A stretch of DNA of 64,000 nt from Microbulbifer sp. YPW1 (GCF_013367775.1 NZ_CP055157.1:1178001-1242000), one strand, 5' to 3'; numbered from the stretch's first letter, positions 1-8,145 are shown. The notes: generated by a model from the sequence alone, not told the origin. Numbers and translations are program-made.

Positions 1-152
1 GGTTGTTGATATTCATCGCAACGGGTCGTGATCGGGCTTCCGCGACCCTTAAATAACTTCCACTTGGGTTTCGGTTTGGCGTCGGCACATTTCGGCCAGC
101 GACCGGATCGAAAATAAGAAGGTTCACCCGCCCTTGCGGCGTGGAGGTTTTC

Positions 153-422
153 ATGAAGTGCACATTCGCAGGACTGGCCAGCGGGCTCGGCGCAGTAGCC
201 CTACTGACCCTGTCCGGCTGTTCCAGCATGGAGGATATGACCGATACCACAACGGCTATCAACCGAACCAATGAGGGACCCGGCTACTACTCGGTCAAAG
301 GCCGTTACTACCACTGCCACCAGAACGGGCACTGTCACAACGCCCGGCATTCCGATTACTACATTCGCGGCGGTAGTTACTACCAGTCGATGCCTCGACA
401 CCGCGTGAATCAGCCCCGCTGA
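153..422 (+). CDS. small Tyr/His-rich lipoprotein
   Basis: Predicted lipoprotein of 89 residues. I chose the ATG at 153 because GGAGG lies at 143-147, five bases upstream; an in-frame GTG at 141 would overlap that site. The N-terminus is a short lipoprotein signal with lipobox LSGC, so Cys lipidation is expected. The mature part is small and polar: a Ser/Thr/Asp-rich linker, then a tail rich in Tyr-Tyr doublets, His and Cys (YYHCHQNGHCH). His and Cys spacing would allow metal binding, but no family is recognised. It is followed by a second Tyr/His-rich lipoprotein 100 bases downstream in the same direction, so the two may be co-expressed and functionally related. Function unknown. Confidence 0.7.
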   Translation: MKCTFAGLASGLGAVALLTLSGCSSMEDMTDTTTAINRTNEGPGYYSVKGRYYHCHQNGHCHNARHSDYYIRGGSYYQSMPRHRVNQPR

Positions 423-522
423 ACCTTCTCAACTCTCTGGTTAAACACCAGACCCAGTAAACCGGTATCCACGGTGGATCGGCACCCTGGCAACCCTTTG
501 CTTGCCCCCTCGGAGGTCTCTC

Positions 523-909
523 ATGAAGAGCATTGTCAAAAAAGGCCTGTTGGCCGCAACCGTATTCGGCACCCTGACCCTGGGCGCCTGTGTTTCCGAC
601 GGCTATTACAGTTCTGGTAGTACGGGTTACTCCACCTATCCCTACTCCCGCCCCTATGTGTACCCGTCCGGCAGCGTGTCCTTTTACTACTCATCGCCGC
701 GCTACTATCGGTACGGCCATCCCCGTTACTATCGCGGCGGTTACTACCGTCATCACGGTCGCCACTACTACAACCGTCCCGGCTATCGTCCGCCCCACGG
801 TCACCATCGTCCCGGCCGCCCCGGCTATCGCCCGAACCGTCCCGGACATCGCCCCGGACATGGCGGTGGACACCATCGTCACAGTGGTGGCGGACATCGT
901 CGCCGCTAA
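523..909 (+). CDS. Tyr/Gly/Arg/His/Pro-rich lipoprotein
   Basis: Predicted lipoprotein of 128 residues. The ATG at 523 has GGAGG at 512-516; an earlier in-frame TTG at 502 has no such support. The signal peptide ends in lipobox LGAC. The mature protein is low complexity: Ser/Tyr-rich at first, then repeated Tyr-Tyr and Arg/Gly units, and finally a His/Arg/Gly/Pro-rich tail of about 60 residues with recurring RPGYRP and RPGHRP motifs, ending in Arg. The tail is strongly basic and might bind polyanions, cell wall, lipopolysaccharide or metal, but that is inference. It resembles the preceding lipoprotein in composition rather than in alignable sequence. No family recognised. Confidence 0.7.
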   Translation: MKSIVKKGLLAATVFGTLTLGACVSDGYYSSGSTGYSTYPYSRPYVYPSGSVSFYYSSPRYYRYGHPRYYRGGYYRHHGRHYYNRPGYRPPHGHHRPGRPGYRPNRPGHRPGHGGGHHRHSGGGHRRR

Positions 910-920
910 CCCCGGCCAGC

Positions 921-955
921 TGACCAGGGTATGAGCCCGACTCATACCTTGGTCA
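921..955. repeat. 15-bp inverted repeat between lipoprotein and bdhA
   Basis: Arms 921-935 and 941-955 match at 14 of 15 bases with a 5-base loop. No T-run follows, so it is either a weak terminator of the lipoprotein transcript or an operator for the following gene. Confidence 0.5.
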
Positions 956-966
956 TACAGACCCGC

Positions 967-1017
967 AACTCCCGCCGCTGCTAGGATTTATCCAAAGAAT
1001 AAGCATCTGCGGGAGTT
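967..1017 (+). promoter_or_regulatory. possible SD-sequestering stem upstream of bdhA
   Basis: AACTCCCGC at 967-975 is perfectly complementary to GCGGGAGTT at 1009-1017, and the second arm contains the ribosome binding site GGGAG of the dehydrogenase that starts at 1022. If the stem forms in the mRNA, it would hide the binding site. The pairing is seen directly; its regulatory role is inference. Confidence 0.3.
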
Positions 1018-1021
1018 CGCT

Positions 1022-1810
1022 GTGCAGCAGAAGAATCAATCACACGCAGTCCTGATCACCGGCTCCACCAGCGGTATCGGACTCGCCATCGCCCACTGTT
1101 TCGCGCGGGCAGGTCACCACGTGATGTTGCACGGCCTAGCCGACGACGAAACCGCACGCACCCTGTGCAACGAGTTTGCCGATTACCCCGGCAAGGTGGG
1201 CTTCAGCAGCGCGGATATCTCCAGTGAAGCCGGCTGCGCACAGCTGGTGGCTGACACCCGCGAAGCCATTGGCAATCCCTCGGTGTTGATCAACAACGCC
1301 GGTATCCAGCACACCGCACCCGCCCATGAGTTCCCCGCGGAGAAGTGGCACCAGATTCTGTCAATCAACCTCAGCGCCGGCTTTTTCCTCAGCCGCGACC
1401 TGCTGCCGGCGATGCGCGCCAGTGGCTGGGGGCGCATTATCAATATCGCGTCGGTCCACGGCCTGGTGGCCTCGGAGCACAAGTCGGCCTACTGCGCGGC
1501 CAAGCACGGCCTGGTGGGCCTGACCAAGGTGCTCGCACTGGAAAACGCCGACTGCAATATCACCGCCAACGCCATCTGTCCGGGCTGGGTGGAAACGCCG
1601 CTGATCCAGCCGCAAATCGAAAATATTGCCCGCACCCAGCAGGTGGACCTGGAAACCGCGCGCACCGAACTGGTGGGGGCCAAGCAACCAATGGCACGGG
1701 CCACCAATCCACAAGCGATCGGTGAACTGGCACTGTACCTGTGCGGGGAATTCGCCGGCACCATTACCGGGGCGGCACTGCCGGTGGACGGTGGATGGAG
1801 CGCACAGTAG
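1022..1810 (+). CDS. bdhA: 3-hydroxybutyrate dehydrogenase (SDR family)
   Basis: Short-chain dehydrogenase of 262 residues, very likely NAD-dependent D-3-hydroxybutyrate dehydrogenase, which oxidises 3-hydroxybutyrate to acetoacetate in polyhydroxybutyrate and ketone-body use. The nucleotide-binding motif TGSTSGIG is at residues 13-20 and NNAG at 91-94. The catalytic tetrad is N116, S144, Y157 and K161. The segment after the active site (CPGWVETPLIQPQI) matches the bacterial hydroxybutyrate dehydrogenase subgroup rather than general FabG reductases. The start is GTG with GGGAG at 1011-1015. A NarL-type response regulator follows after 41 bases on the same strand, which may link the enzyme to a storage-polymer or carbon signal. 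Confidence 0.85.
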   Translation: MQQKNQSHAVLITGSTSGIGLAIAHCFARAGHHVMLHGLADDETARTLCNEFADYPGKVGFSSADISSEAGCAQLVADTREAIGNPSVLINNAGIQHTAPAHEFPAEKWHQILSINLSAGFFLSRDLLPAMRASGWGRIINIASVHGLVASEHKSAYCAAKHGLVGLTKVLALENADCNITANAICPGWVETPLIQPQIENIARTQQVDLETARTELVGAKQPMARATNPQAIGELALYLCGEFAGTITGAALPVDGGWSAQ

Positions 1811-1851
1811 TATCCATTGCACCCGATTCATTTATCCTTCAGGGTGCTGCC

Positions 1852-2472
1852 GTGAACTATCAATTGCTGATCGCCGACGACCACCCGCTGTATCGCGATG
1901 CGCTGGCGACCACACTTACGCCACATTTTCCCAACGCGGAATTACTGCAAAGCGAGGATCTGGATTCCACCCTGCAGCGGCTCGATCAGTCGGAAGTCGA
2001 TCTGCTGCTGCTCGACCTGAACATGCCCGGTAGTGAGGGCTTCAGTGGCCTGGCGCGTATCCGCAACGATTTCCCTGCGGTGCCGGTGGTGGTGGTTTCC
2101 GGCAGTGACCGGCACGCGGTGATCCAGCAGGCCGCCGGGCTCGGCGCCAGTGGTTTTCTCTCCAAAACCGCGCGGCCGGATGAAATCCTCCAATGCATCG
2201 AGTGTGTACTGGCTGGGGATCAGTGGTTTAGCGAAGAGGCGCTGCAGGCAGAAAGCGAGAGTGCGCTGGCGGAAAAACTGAACCAGCTTACCCCGCAGCA
2301 ATTGAAGATTTTCCAGATGATAGCCCAGGGCATGCTGAACAAGCAGATTGCCTACGATCTGGATATCACCGAACCCACGGTCAAAAGCCATGTGACCGCG
2401 ATTCTGCGCAAGCTCGAGCTGCGCGATCGCAAACAACTGATCCGCGAGGCCCAGGCGCTGATCCAGATCTGA
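1852..2472 (+). CDS. NarL/FixJ-type response regulator
   Basis: Two-domain regulator of 206 residues. The N-terminal receiver domain has acidic residues D9/D10 and phospho-acceptor D55 in LLDLNMPG. The C-terminal LuxR-type helix-turn-helix (about residues 143-200) contains the typical PTVKSHVTAILRKL recognition helix. The start is taken at GTG 1852, where AGGG at 1841-1844 gives a usable binding site and the receiver begins at once (NYQLLIADDHP); longer in-frame starts overlap bdhA. No sensor kinase is adjacent on this strand, so its partner is an orphan elsewhere or one of the nearby kinases. It lies downstream of bdhA, probably in one transcript, and converges on the LytTR regulator with 22 bases between stop codons. 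Confidence 0.85.
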   Translation: MNYQLLIADDHPLYRDALATTLTPHFPNAELLQSEDLDSTLQRLDQSEVDLLLLDLNMPGSEGFSGLARIRNDFPAVPVVVVSGSDRHAVIQQAAGLGASGFLSKTARPDEILQCIECVLAGDQWFSEEALQAESESALAEKLNQLTPQQLKIFQMIAQGMLNKQIAYDLDITEPTVKSHVTAILRKLELRDRKQLIREAQALIQI

Positions 2473-2494
2473 CAGCACCGGCCCACTGCACACA

Positions 2495-3307
2495 TCAGAT
2501 AAAGTGCTGCACCTTGTTCTTGTAACTGCGGCTCATCTTCAGACGCTCACCGTTATTCAGCACCAGGTGATACTCACCGTTGATGTGCGCACAGATCTCA
2601 CGCACCCGCTTCAGGTTGACGATGGTGGAGCGGTGGATGCGCTGAAATACTTTCGGGTCCAGCTGCTGCTCCAACTCCTTCATGGTGATGCGCATGACAT
2701 GTGTCTCGCCGTTGGCGTGCACGCACATGTAGTCACCGGCAGCATCGATCCAGTCGATCTCCCGCGCCGGCACCAGGGTGATTTTGCCGGAATCCTTGAT
2801 CGCGATTTTTTCCGGGTAACGACTGCTGCCCAACTCTCCCGCTGCCAGCTTGACCTCCAGAGACTCCGGGGATTCCTGGGTCAGGTCTGCCACGGCCTCA
2901 AGTAACTGCTCGCGCTGCGCGGCCAGGTTTTCACTGCCGAGCTTGTCGCGCACCCGCTGCAGCGCGCGGTCCAGACGATCCTCCTCAATGGGCTTCAACA
3001 CGTAATCCACCGCGTTCACCTCGAATGCCTCTACGGCGTACTGGTCGTAGGCGGTTACGAAAACAATCTGGGGGATTTCATCTTTCGGCAACAGCTGTAC
3101 CAGCTCCAGCCCGGTCACTCCCGGCATCTGGATATCCAGGAATGCGACGTCTGGCTTGAGCCGTTCGATCTGCTCTTTCGCCTCGCGGCCGTTGCCACAC
3201 TCGGCCACCACTTCGACACCACCCAGGTTTTCCAGGCGCAGTCGCAGGCCGCGTCGGGCCAGGGGCTCATCGTCCACAATAATGACTTTCAGACTGTCGC
3301 TACTCAC
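2495..3307 (-). CDS. LytTR-family response regulator (AlgR-like)
   Basis: Response regulator of 270 residues. The receiver domain at about 7-125 has phospho-acceptor D58 in FLDIQMPG, T85 and K105 (LKPIEEDRL). A LytTR DNA-binding domain occupies about 165-270, with the family signature FQRIHRSTIVNLKRV and C-terminal RLKMSRSYK. LytTR regulators bind as dimers to short direct repeats and often control virulence, alginate, bacteriocin or autolysis genes; AlgR of Pseudomonas is the closest well-known relative by architecture. It lies 51 bases downstream of a LytS-type histidine kinase on the same strand, so the two form a cognate pair in one operon. Target genes cannot be deduced here. Confidence 0.9.
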   Translation of the reverse strand: MSSDSLKVIIVDDEPLARRGLRLRLENLGGVEVVAECGNGREAKEQIERLKPDVAFLDIQMPGVTGLELVQLLPKDEIPQIVFVTAYDQYAVEAFEVNAVDYVLKPIEEDRLDRALQRVRDKLGSENLAAQREQLLEAVADLTQESPESLEVKLAAGELGSSRYPEKIAIKDSGKITLVPAREIDWIDAAGDYMCVHANGETHVMRITMKELEQQLDPKVFQRIHRSTIVNLKRVREICAHINGEYHLVLNNGERLKMSRSYKNKVQHFI

Positions 3308-3358
3308 CGCTTATCACTCCGTTCATGCCTATCCTTCCCCTGTACTGTGCCGCTGCTA

Positions 3359-4447
3359 TCAGTCCCGTTCAAATGGAATCCGCAGATGTACCGCCAGACC
3401 GCCTTCCGGGCGATTGCAAAAGCGGGTCTTCTGCTCGACACCGTACAGTGCCTGCAGGCGCTCGCAGGTATTGCGGATACCCACGCCGCTACCTCTGCCC
3501 AGCTGTGCCAATTCCGCCTCCGGAACACCGGGGCCGTTGTCGCTGATCTCAAGCAACAGCTCACCGGCAAACACCCGCGCCTTGATGGTGATCTGACCAC
3601 CCCACTCGCGCTGGGAGATACCGTATTTGATGGCGTTCTCGACGATTGGTTGCAGCAACAGGCTGGGAACCAGCGCTTCGGGCGCATCGCCATCGAGATC
3701 CACATTCACCTGCAGGCGATCGGCAAAGCGTACCTTCTCGATATCCAGGTACAGCATCAGCGCCTCGACCTCTTTCGCCAGAGTCACCTTCTGCATCGGA
3801 TCGTTGTCCAGGGAATGGCGCAGGAACTGGGACAGGCGCGTCACCATGCTGTTCGCCGTCTTGCCATCCTGCTCCAGGATCAGGGTGGAGATGGCGTTCA
3901 GGGTGTTGAACAGGAAGTGCGGATTGAGCTGGTAGCGCAGCATCTTCAACTGCGACTGGTGCGCAATGGACTCGGCCTTCAGGGCCTTTTCCTGCTGCAA
4001 CAGGGAAGCCTGATAGTACTTGATCCCGTAGTAAAGTGCCGTCCAGGTCATGTAGATCAGGAAGGAATAGGAAAACCAGTAGACTGCCAGCACCACCGGG
4101 TGCTCATCGCTCTCCCGCCCGTACAGCCACAGGGAGCCGCCAAACTTGATCGCCGCCCACAGCGCCGCACCCACAACGATGACGCCAAGTGTGCCTAGCA
4201 GACGCTGTGCCGGCTGCTGGTTCCACAGGCGCTGGAAACCCCGCCGCATCCCCTCGGAGATCGCGATACCGGATGCGGTAGCCACGGCGATATACCCGGT
4301 GTACAGCCAGTGGTTCTCGACCCAGAAAAAGCCGCCGATAAACGTCAACAGCGTATAGCCGGCCCAGCCACTCCACTGCAACGCCCGGTACTGGTTGCGT
4401 TCGGACCCCAGCCATTCGGACAGCCAATTGAAAACAGAAGTACCCAT
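3359..4447 (-). CDS. LytS/YehU-type sensor histidine kinase
   Basis: Membrane histidine kinase of 362 residues, the likely partner of the LytTR regulator that follows. The N-terminal half has about four hydrophobic segments (near 28-45, 49-64, 85-103 and 118-140), then a short linker. The His_kinase domain motif NPHFLFNTLN places the phosphorylated histidine at H177. The C-terminal ATPase domain has an N-box (PIVENAIKYG) and a G-box (ISDNGPGVP, then GSGVGIRNTCERL). There is no recognisable periplasmic sensor domain, so the signal may be sensed in the membrane. Kinase and regulator are in the order kinase then regulator, as in algZ-algR, but no hem or arg genes adjoin, so I do not assign those names. 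Confidence 0.88.
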   Translation of the reverse strand: MGTSVFNWLSEWLGSERNQYRALQWSGWAGYTLLTFIGGFFWVENHWLYTGYIAVATASGIAISEGMRRGFQRLWNQQPAQRLLGTLGVIVVGAALWAAIKFGGSLWLYGRESDEHPVVLAVYWFSYSFLIYMTWTALYYGIKYYQASLLQQEKALKAESIAHQSQLKMLRYQLNPHFLFNTLNAISTLILEQDGKTANSMVTRLSQFLRHSLDNDPMQKVTLAKEVEALMLYLDIEKVRFADRLQVNVDLDGDAPEALVPSLLLQPIVENAIKYGISQREWGGQITIKARVFAGELLLEISDNGPGVPEAELAQLGRGSGVGIRNTCERLQALYGVEQKTRFCNRPEGGLAVHLRIPFERD

Positions 4448-4579
4448 AAATCTCCAAAATGCGCAGAAAGTGCGCCAATCTGGGAAAATAGACTAAATGA
4501 CGTTGGCCGTGGACGAAATACCACCAAACGCAACAATCTGACGGACTGCCGCAGAAAGCGGCTGAGGAAGAGGTGCAGG

Positions 4580-5038
4580 ATGAATTACTGGCTATTCAAG
4601 TCAGAACCGGACGAATACAGCCTCGCGGATCTCAAGAACGAACCGGGCCAGACCGGCCGCTGGGACGGTATCCGCAACTACCAGGCGCGCAATTTCCTGC
4701 GGGATGCGGTACAGGAGGGAGATGGTGTGCTCTTCTACCACAGCGCCTGCAAGGTGCCCGCTGTCGTCGGCACCGCCCGGGTGGTGAAGACCGCCTACCC
4801 CGATCCGGCCCAGTTTGACCCGGAGAGCAAATACTTCGACATCAAAGCCAGCACGGATAAACCGCGCTGGTTCTGTGTGGATATCCAGTGGCAGAGCGAA
4901 TTCGCCCGCCCGGTGCCGCTGAAACAGATCAAGCAGGACCTGGCACTGGCGGAGATGGTGCTGGTAAAGCAGGGGCGTCTGTCGATCCAGCCGGTAACCC
5001 CGGATCAGTGGCAGGCACTGGTCCAACTCGGAAAATAG
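4580..5038 (+). CDS. EVE domain protein
   Basis: Small soluble protein of 152 residues consisting of a single EVE domain, a PUA/YTH-like fold that reads modified bases in nucleic acid. The diagnostic start MNYWLFKSEPDEYS, the WDGIRNYQARNFLRD motif and GDGVLFYHS are all present. The ATG at 4580 begins exactly where the family begins; a long in-frame extension upstream overlaps the promoter region of the divergent kinase gene and lacks family similarity. Stand-alone EVE proteins are common in proteobacteria and are not by themselves defence genes. Here the neighbours are a kinase and a flavoprotein, which do not suggest a restriction locus. Confidence 0.88.
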   Translation: MNYWLFKSEPDEYSLADLKNEPGQTGRWDGIRNYQARNFLRDAVQEGDGVLFYHSACKVPAVVGTARVVKTAYPDPAQFDPESKYFDIKASTDKPRWFCVDIQWQSEFARPVPLKQIKQDLALAEMVLVKQGRLSIQPVTPDQWQALVQLGK

Positions 5039-5059
5039 TCCCGATTCAGCCCCAGGTCT

Positions 5060-5728
5060 TCAGAGAAATTCCGCGATCTGGTCAAGCGGCTTTTTGCTAA
5101 TTGCTGGAACCCGGGCGCCCTCCGCCGGCAAGCCGGCCACGACAATCATGTAAGGACGCTCATTCGCAGGGCGCCCTAGGATGCTGTTGAGAAACTTCAT
5201 CGGGCTCGGGGTATGGGTGAGCGTGGCCACACCCGCATTGTGTAGTGCGGCCAGCAACATGCCGGTGGCGATGCCCACGGATTCGGCGGTGTAGTAATTT
5301 TTGCGCTGCTCGCCCTGCTCCCCTTCGGAAAATTTCTTAAGGAAAATCACGATCAGGTAGGGCGCGGTTTCCAGGAAAGGCTTCTGCGCATCGGTGCCCA
5401 GGGGCGCAAGGGCGTCCAGCCACTCCTCCGAAGCGCGCCGCTCATAGAACTCCCGCTCTTCGGCCTCCGCCGCCAGCCGGATTTCCCGCTTTAGCGCCGC
5501 AGATTCCACCACGCAAAAGTGCCACGGCTGCATGTTCGCGCCGCTGGGCGCGCTGCCGGCGGTGCGTACGGCGTCCTCAATCACAGCCCGGGGGACCGGT
5601 ACGGCGGAAAAGTCCCGCACCGAGCGGCGCTGTTTCATCAGGTGATAAAACGCCCTGGCCCGCGCCGTCATGGAATCGCCATCGAGCCGCTCAAACTTCA
5701 GCGGCGTAAAACCTTCAGCATGGGACAT
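5060..5728 (-). CDS. iodotyrosine deiodinase-like nitroreductase
   Basis: FMN-dependent nitroreductase-fold protein of 222 residues. FMN-binding features are RRSVRDF at 34-40 and [11 protein letters not shown] at 59-69. Unlike ordinary nitroreductases, it carries the active-site lid of iodotyrosine deiodinases: E91, Y95 and K116 have the same spacing (4 and 21 residues) as the Glu-Tyr-Lys triad that binds the zwitterion of halotyrosines in the mammalian enzyme. [12 protein letters not shown] segment and the [11 protein letters not shown] segment also fit. Expected chemistry is reductive dehalogenation of halotyrosines or a related substrate. The start is the ATG at 5728, one base after the stop of the DUF3094 gene, so translation is probably coupled. 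An earlier GTG would overlap that gene. Confidence 0.75.
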   Translation of the reverse strand: MSHAEGFTPLKFERLDGDSMTARARAFYHLMKQRRSVRDFSAVPVPRAVIEDAVRTAGSAPSGANMQPWHFCVVESAALKREIRLAAEAEEREFYERRASEEWLDALAPLGTDAQKPFLETAPYLIVIFLKKFSEGEQGEQRKNYYTAESVGIATGMLLAALHNAGVATLTHTPSPMKFLNSILGRPANERPYMIVVAGLPAEGARVPAISKKPLDQIAEFL

Positions 5729-5729
5729 A

Positions 5730-5933
5730 TCAAACGACACCCTTGGTGCGCGCAATTACCAGGCTGAGCAGGGACAGTGCGGTGAGCACCACCAGTATCA
5801 CCCCGAGCAGCAGGAACGGGCGGAAAGGTTTGCGCTCGACATCGTTGTAACCGCTTTTCAGGTAGGTATCGACCTTGGCCTGGTCTTCGTCGGAAAGCTT
5901 TTTTGGCGGGACTGTGGAGTCTTGTTCAGACAT
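5730..5933 (-). CDS. DUF3094 small membrane protein
   Basis: Protein of 67 residues with a polar N-terminal half and a single transmembrane helix near the C-terminus ([20 protein letters not shown]). The motif [32 protein letters not shown] is split here as [16 protein letters not shown] and [12 protein letters not shown], and it matches the DUF3094 family, which I know from Pseudomonas and related genera. Function is unknown. It is the upstream gene of a two-gene operon with the deiodinase-like flavoprotein: its TGA ends one base before that ATG. A membrane tether or partner for the flavoprotein is conceivable, but that is inference. Confidence 0.8.
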   Translation of the reverse strand: MSEQDSTVPPKKLSDEDQAKVDTYLKSGYNDVERKPFRPFLLLGVILVVLTALSLLSLVIARTKGVV

Positions 5934-5993
5934 GAGGATCTGACCTCAAGGTTATTATTGTGATACCCCGAGTCTAGAAGAATCCCCACAACG

Positions 5994-6016
5994 AAAAAAG
6001 CCCCGCGGAGCGGGGC
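5994..6016 (-). terminator. Rho-independent terminator of acyl-CoA dehydrogenase
   Basis: The stem GCCCCGC (6000-6006) pairs with GCGGGGC (6010-6016) around a 3-base loop. An A-run at 5994-5999 becomes the U-tract for leftward transcripts, so it ends the acyl-CoA dehydrogenase message. Confidence 0.85.
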
Positions 6017-6053
6017 CTGATCGGCAGATCAATTCATCATGTTCTTTCTTGGC

Positions 6054-7835
6054 TTAGAACAACGCTTCTTCGAGATCCATCAGGGTCTCGCTGCCGGCGA
6101 GCACGCTGTTGGCCAGCGCGGTGGCCTGGGGCAGCAGGCGAGCGAAGAAGAAGCGCGCGGTCTTGACCTGGGTGCGGTAGAAGTCGTCCGCGTCGGCCTG
6201 CGGGGCCGCAACGCTCACCACTTTGGCCCACATGTAGGCGTAAGCCACGTAGCCGAACAGGTGCAGGTATTCCACGGAAGCCGCGCCCGGTGCATTGGGG
6301 TCGGTTTTCGCCGCCTCAATAACCGCCGCGGTAACCTCTTTCAGGCGCTGCAGCTCTGCGCCGAGCGGCTGGATGAATTCCGCCAGAGCTTCGTTATCCC
6401 CGTTGGCATCGATAAATGCCTGTACATCGGCGGCGAACAGATCGAAGAAGGCGCCGCCGTTGGCGACGGTCTTGCGACCGATCAGGTCCAGCGCCTGGAT
6501 ACCGTTGGTGCCCTCGTAGATCTGGGTGATGCGCACGTCGCGCACCAGCTGCTCCTGCCCCCACTCGCGGATATAGCCGTGGCCACCGAATACCTGCTGG
6601 CCAAGTACGGTGCACTCGAGCCCTTTATCGGTAAAGAACGCCTTGGCTACCGGGGTCAACAGCGCCACCAGTGCTTCAGCGTGTTTCTTCTCCTCGCCCT
6701 CGCCGAATTTGGCCAGGTCGAGCCACTTGGCGACGTAGGTGGACAGCGCACGGCCCCCGCCAATCAATGCCTTCTGGGTCAGCAGCATGCGGCGTACATC
6801 GGGGTGCACGATGATCGGGTCAGCTGCTTTTTCCGGCAGCTTGGCACCTTCCGGAGAGCGACTCTGTACGCGGTCGCGGGCGTATTCGATGGCGCTCTGG
6901 TAAGAGCGCTCGGAAGCACCGAGGCCCTGGATACCCACACCCAGGCGCTCGTAGTTCATCATGGTGAACATGGCGGCGAGGCCCTTGTTCAGCTCGCCAA
7001 CCAGCCAACCCTTGGCGCCGTCGAAGTTCATCGCACAGGTGGATGAAGCCTTGATGCCCATCTTGTGCTCGATGGAACCGCAGCTTACGGCATTGCGCTC
7101 ACCCAGGGTGCCGTCATCGTTGACCATGATCTTGGGCACCAGGAACAGGGAAATCCCCTTCGGCCCCTTGGGTGCATCCGGCAACTTGGCCAGCACCAGG
7201 TGAATGATATTTTCAGACAGGTCGTGCTCGCCGCCGGTAATGAAGATCTTGGAACCGGTAATGCTGTAGCTACCGTCTTCCTGAGGCTCCGCCTTGGTGC
7301 GGATGATGCCGAGATCGGTGCCGGCATGCGGCTCGGTCAGGTCCATGGCGCCGGCCCAGGTGCCGGCATACATGTTCGGCAGGTACTTCTGCTTAAGCTC
7401 TTCGCTGGCGTGCGCATCGATCGCCAGACAGGCACCGTTGGTCAGCACCGGATACAGGGCGAAGGAGATATTGGCGGAGCAGATCATTTCCTCTACCTGG
7501 GCGCCCAGCATCTTCGGCATACCCATACCGCCGAATTCCGGGTTGCCCACCAGCGCACCCCAGCCACCTTCGCAGTAGGTGGCGTAAGCTTCAGGGAAAC
7601 CTTTCGGGGTGGTCACCACGCCGTCGTTCCAGTGGCAGCCCTCTTCATCGCCGGTGCGGTTGATCGGGTCGAGGGTATTCGCGGCCAACTTGGCCATCTC
7701 TTCGAGGATGGCATCGGCGGTTTCGCGGTCGGCGGTCTCTGCCAGAGCCGGTAGACGCGCCCACAGCTTATCGGCCTCAAAAACCTCGTGCAGCAGGAAG
7801 TTCATCTCGCGCAACGGCGCCTTGTATTCAGCCAT
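6054..7835 (-). CDS. acyl-CoA dehydrogenase (FadE/DmdC-like, long form)
   Basis: FAD-dependent acyl-CoA dehydrogenase of 593 residues, oxidising an acyl-CoA to the 2-enoyl-CoA. This long subgroup carries a C-terminal extension domain, as in Pseudomonas fatty-acid dehydrogenases and in 3-methylmercaptopropionyl-CoA dehydrogenase (DmdC). Motifs seen are AMDLTEPHAGTDLG (flavin and substrate binding), ITGSKIFITGGEHDL and QIYEGTNGIQALDLIGRK, whose Glu is E441 and fits the catalytic base. The gene starts at ATG 7835 and stands alone. The promoter at 7907-7935 is overlapped by a PsrA-type palindrome, suggesting derepression by long-chain fatty acyl signals. That favours a fatty-acid role over dimethylsulfoniopropionate use, but chain length cannot be read from sequence. 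Confidence 0.9.
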   Translation of the reverse strand: MAEYKAPLREMNFLLHEVFEADKLWARLPALAETADRETADAILEEMAKLAANTLDPINRTGDEEGCHWNDGVVTTPKGFPEAYATYCEGGWGALVGNPEFGGMGMPKMLGAQVEEMICSANISFALYPVLTNGACLAIDAHASEELKQKYLPNMYAGTWAGAMDLTEPHAGTDLGIIRTKAEPQEDGSYSITGSKIFITGGEHDLSENIIHLVLAKLPDAPKGPKGISLFLVPKIMVNDDGTLGERNAVSCGSIEHKMGIKASSTCAMNFDGAKGWLVGELNKGLAAMFTMMNYERLGVGIQGLGASERSYQSAIEYARDRVQSRSPEGAKLPEKAADPIIVHPDVRRMLLTQKALIGGGRALSTYVAKWLDLAKFGEGEEKKHAEALVALLTPVAKAFFTDKGLECTVLGQQVFGGHGYIREWGQEQLVRDVRITQIYEGTNGIQALDLIGRKTVANGGAFFDLFAADVQAFIDANGDNEALAEFIQPLGAELQRLKEVTAAVIEAAKTDPNAPGAASVEYLHLFGYVAYAYMWAKVVSVAAPQADADDFYRTQVKTARFFFARLLPQATALANSVLAGSETLMDLEEALF

Positions 7836-7890
7836 TTTCTCGCCTCATTTTACGAATCTGGTCAATCTGGCGGTGAATTCAATCACCCGT

Positions 7891-7908
7891 TTCAAACATA
7901 TGTTTGAA
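7891..7908. promoter_or_regulatory. PsrA-like fatty-acid operator
   Basis: TTCAAACATATGTTTGAA is a perfect 18-bp palindrome. It matches the published PsrA operator pattern (G/C)AAAC-N2-4-GTTT(G/C), here with four central bases. It overlaps the -10 hexamer and probable start site of the acyl-CoA dehydrogenase promoter, where a TetR-family repressor would block RNA polymerase. Confidence 0.75.
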
Positions 7909-7935
7909 TTTAGGGTCAAGCTTCCATTTTGTCAA
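7907..7935 (-). promoter_or_regulatory. sigma-70 promoter of acyl-CoA dehydrogenase
   Basis: On the minus strand, a -35 TTGACA (7930-7935) and a -10 TAAATT (7907-7912) are separated by exactly 17 bases. Transcription would begin near 7900, inside the PsrA-like palindrome, leaving a leader of about 65 bases before the ATG at 7835. Confidence 0.7.
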
Positions 7936-8145
7936 CGCGGCGACCAGCCAGCCTTACCGGAAAAACAAAAACTGCGCCTGTCAAGTTATATATGGGACAG
8001 ATACTGGTTAATTTGACCATGACCAAATAGTCAGTTCTCCCGGGTAATTTTATTGAGGCGCGCCCGTCATGGCGCGTCATTTGGTTACAGTTGCAACCTT
8101 TCTCGCAGATGATTTATCCGGAAAGGCTGCCTGTTGACAGGCAAA

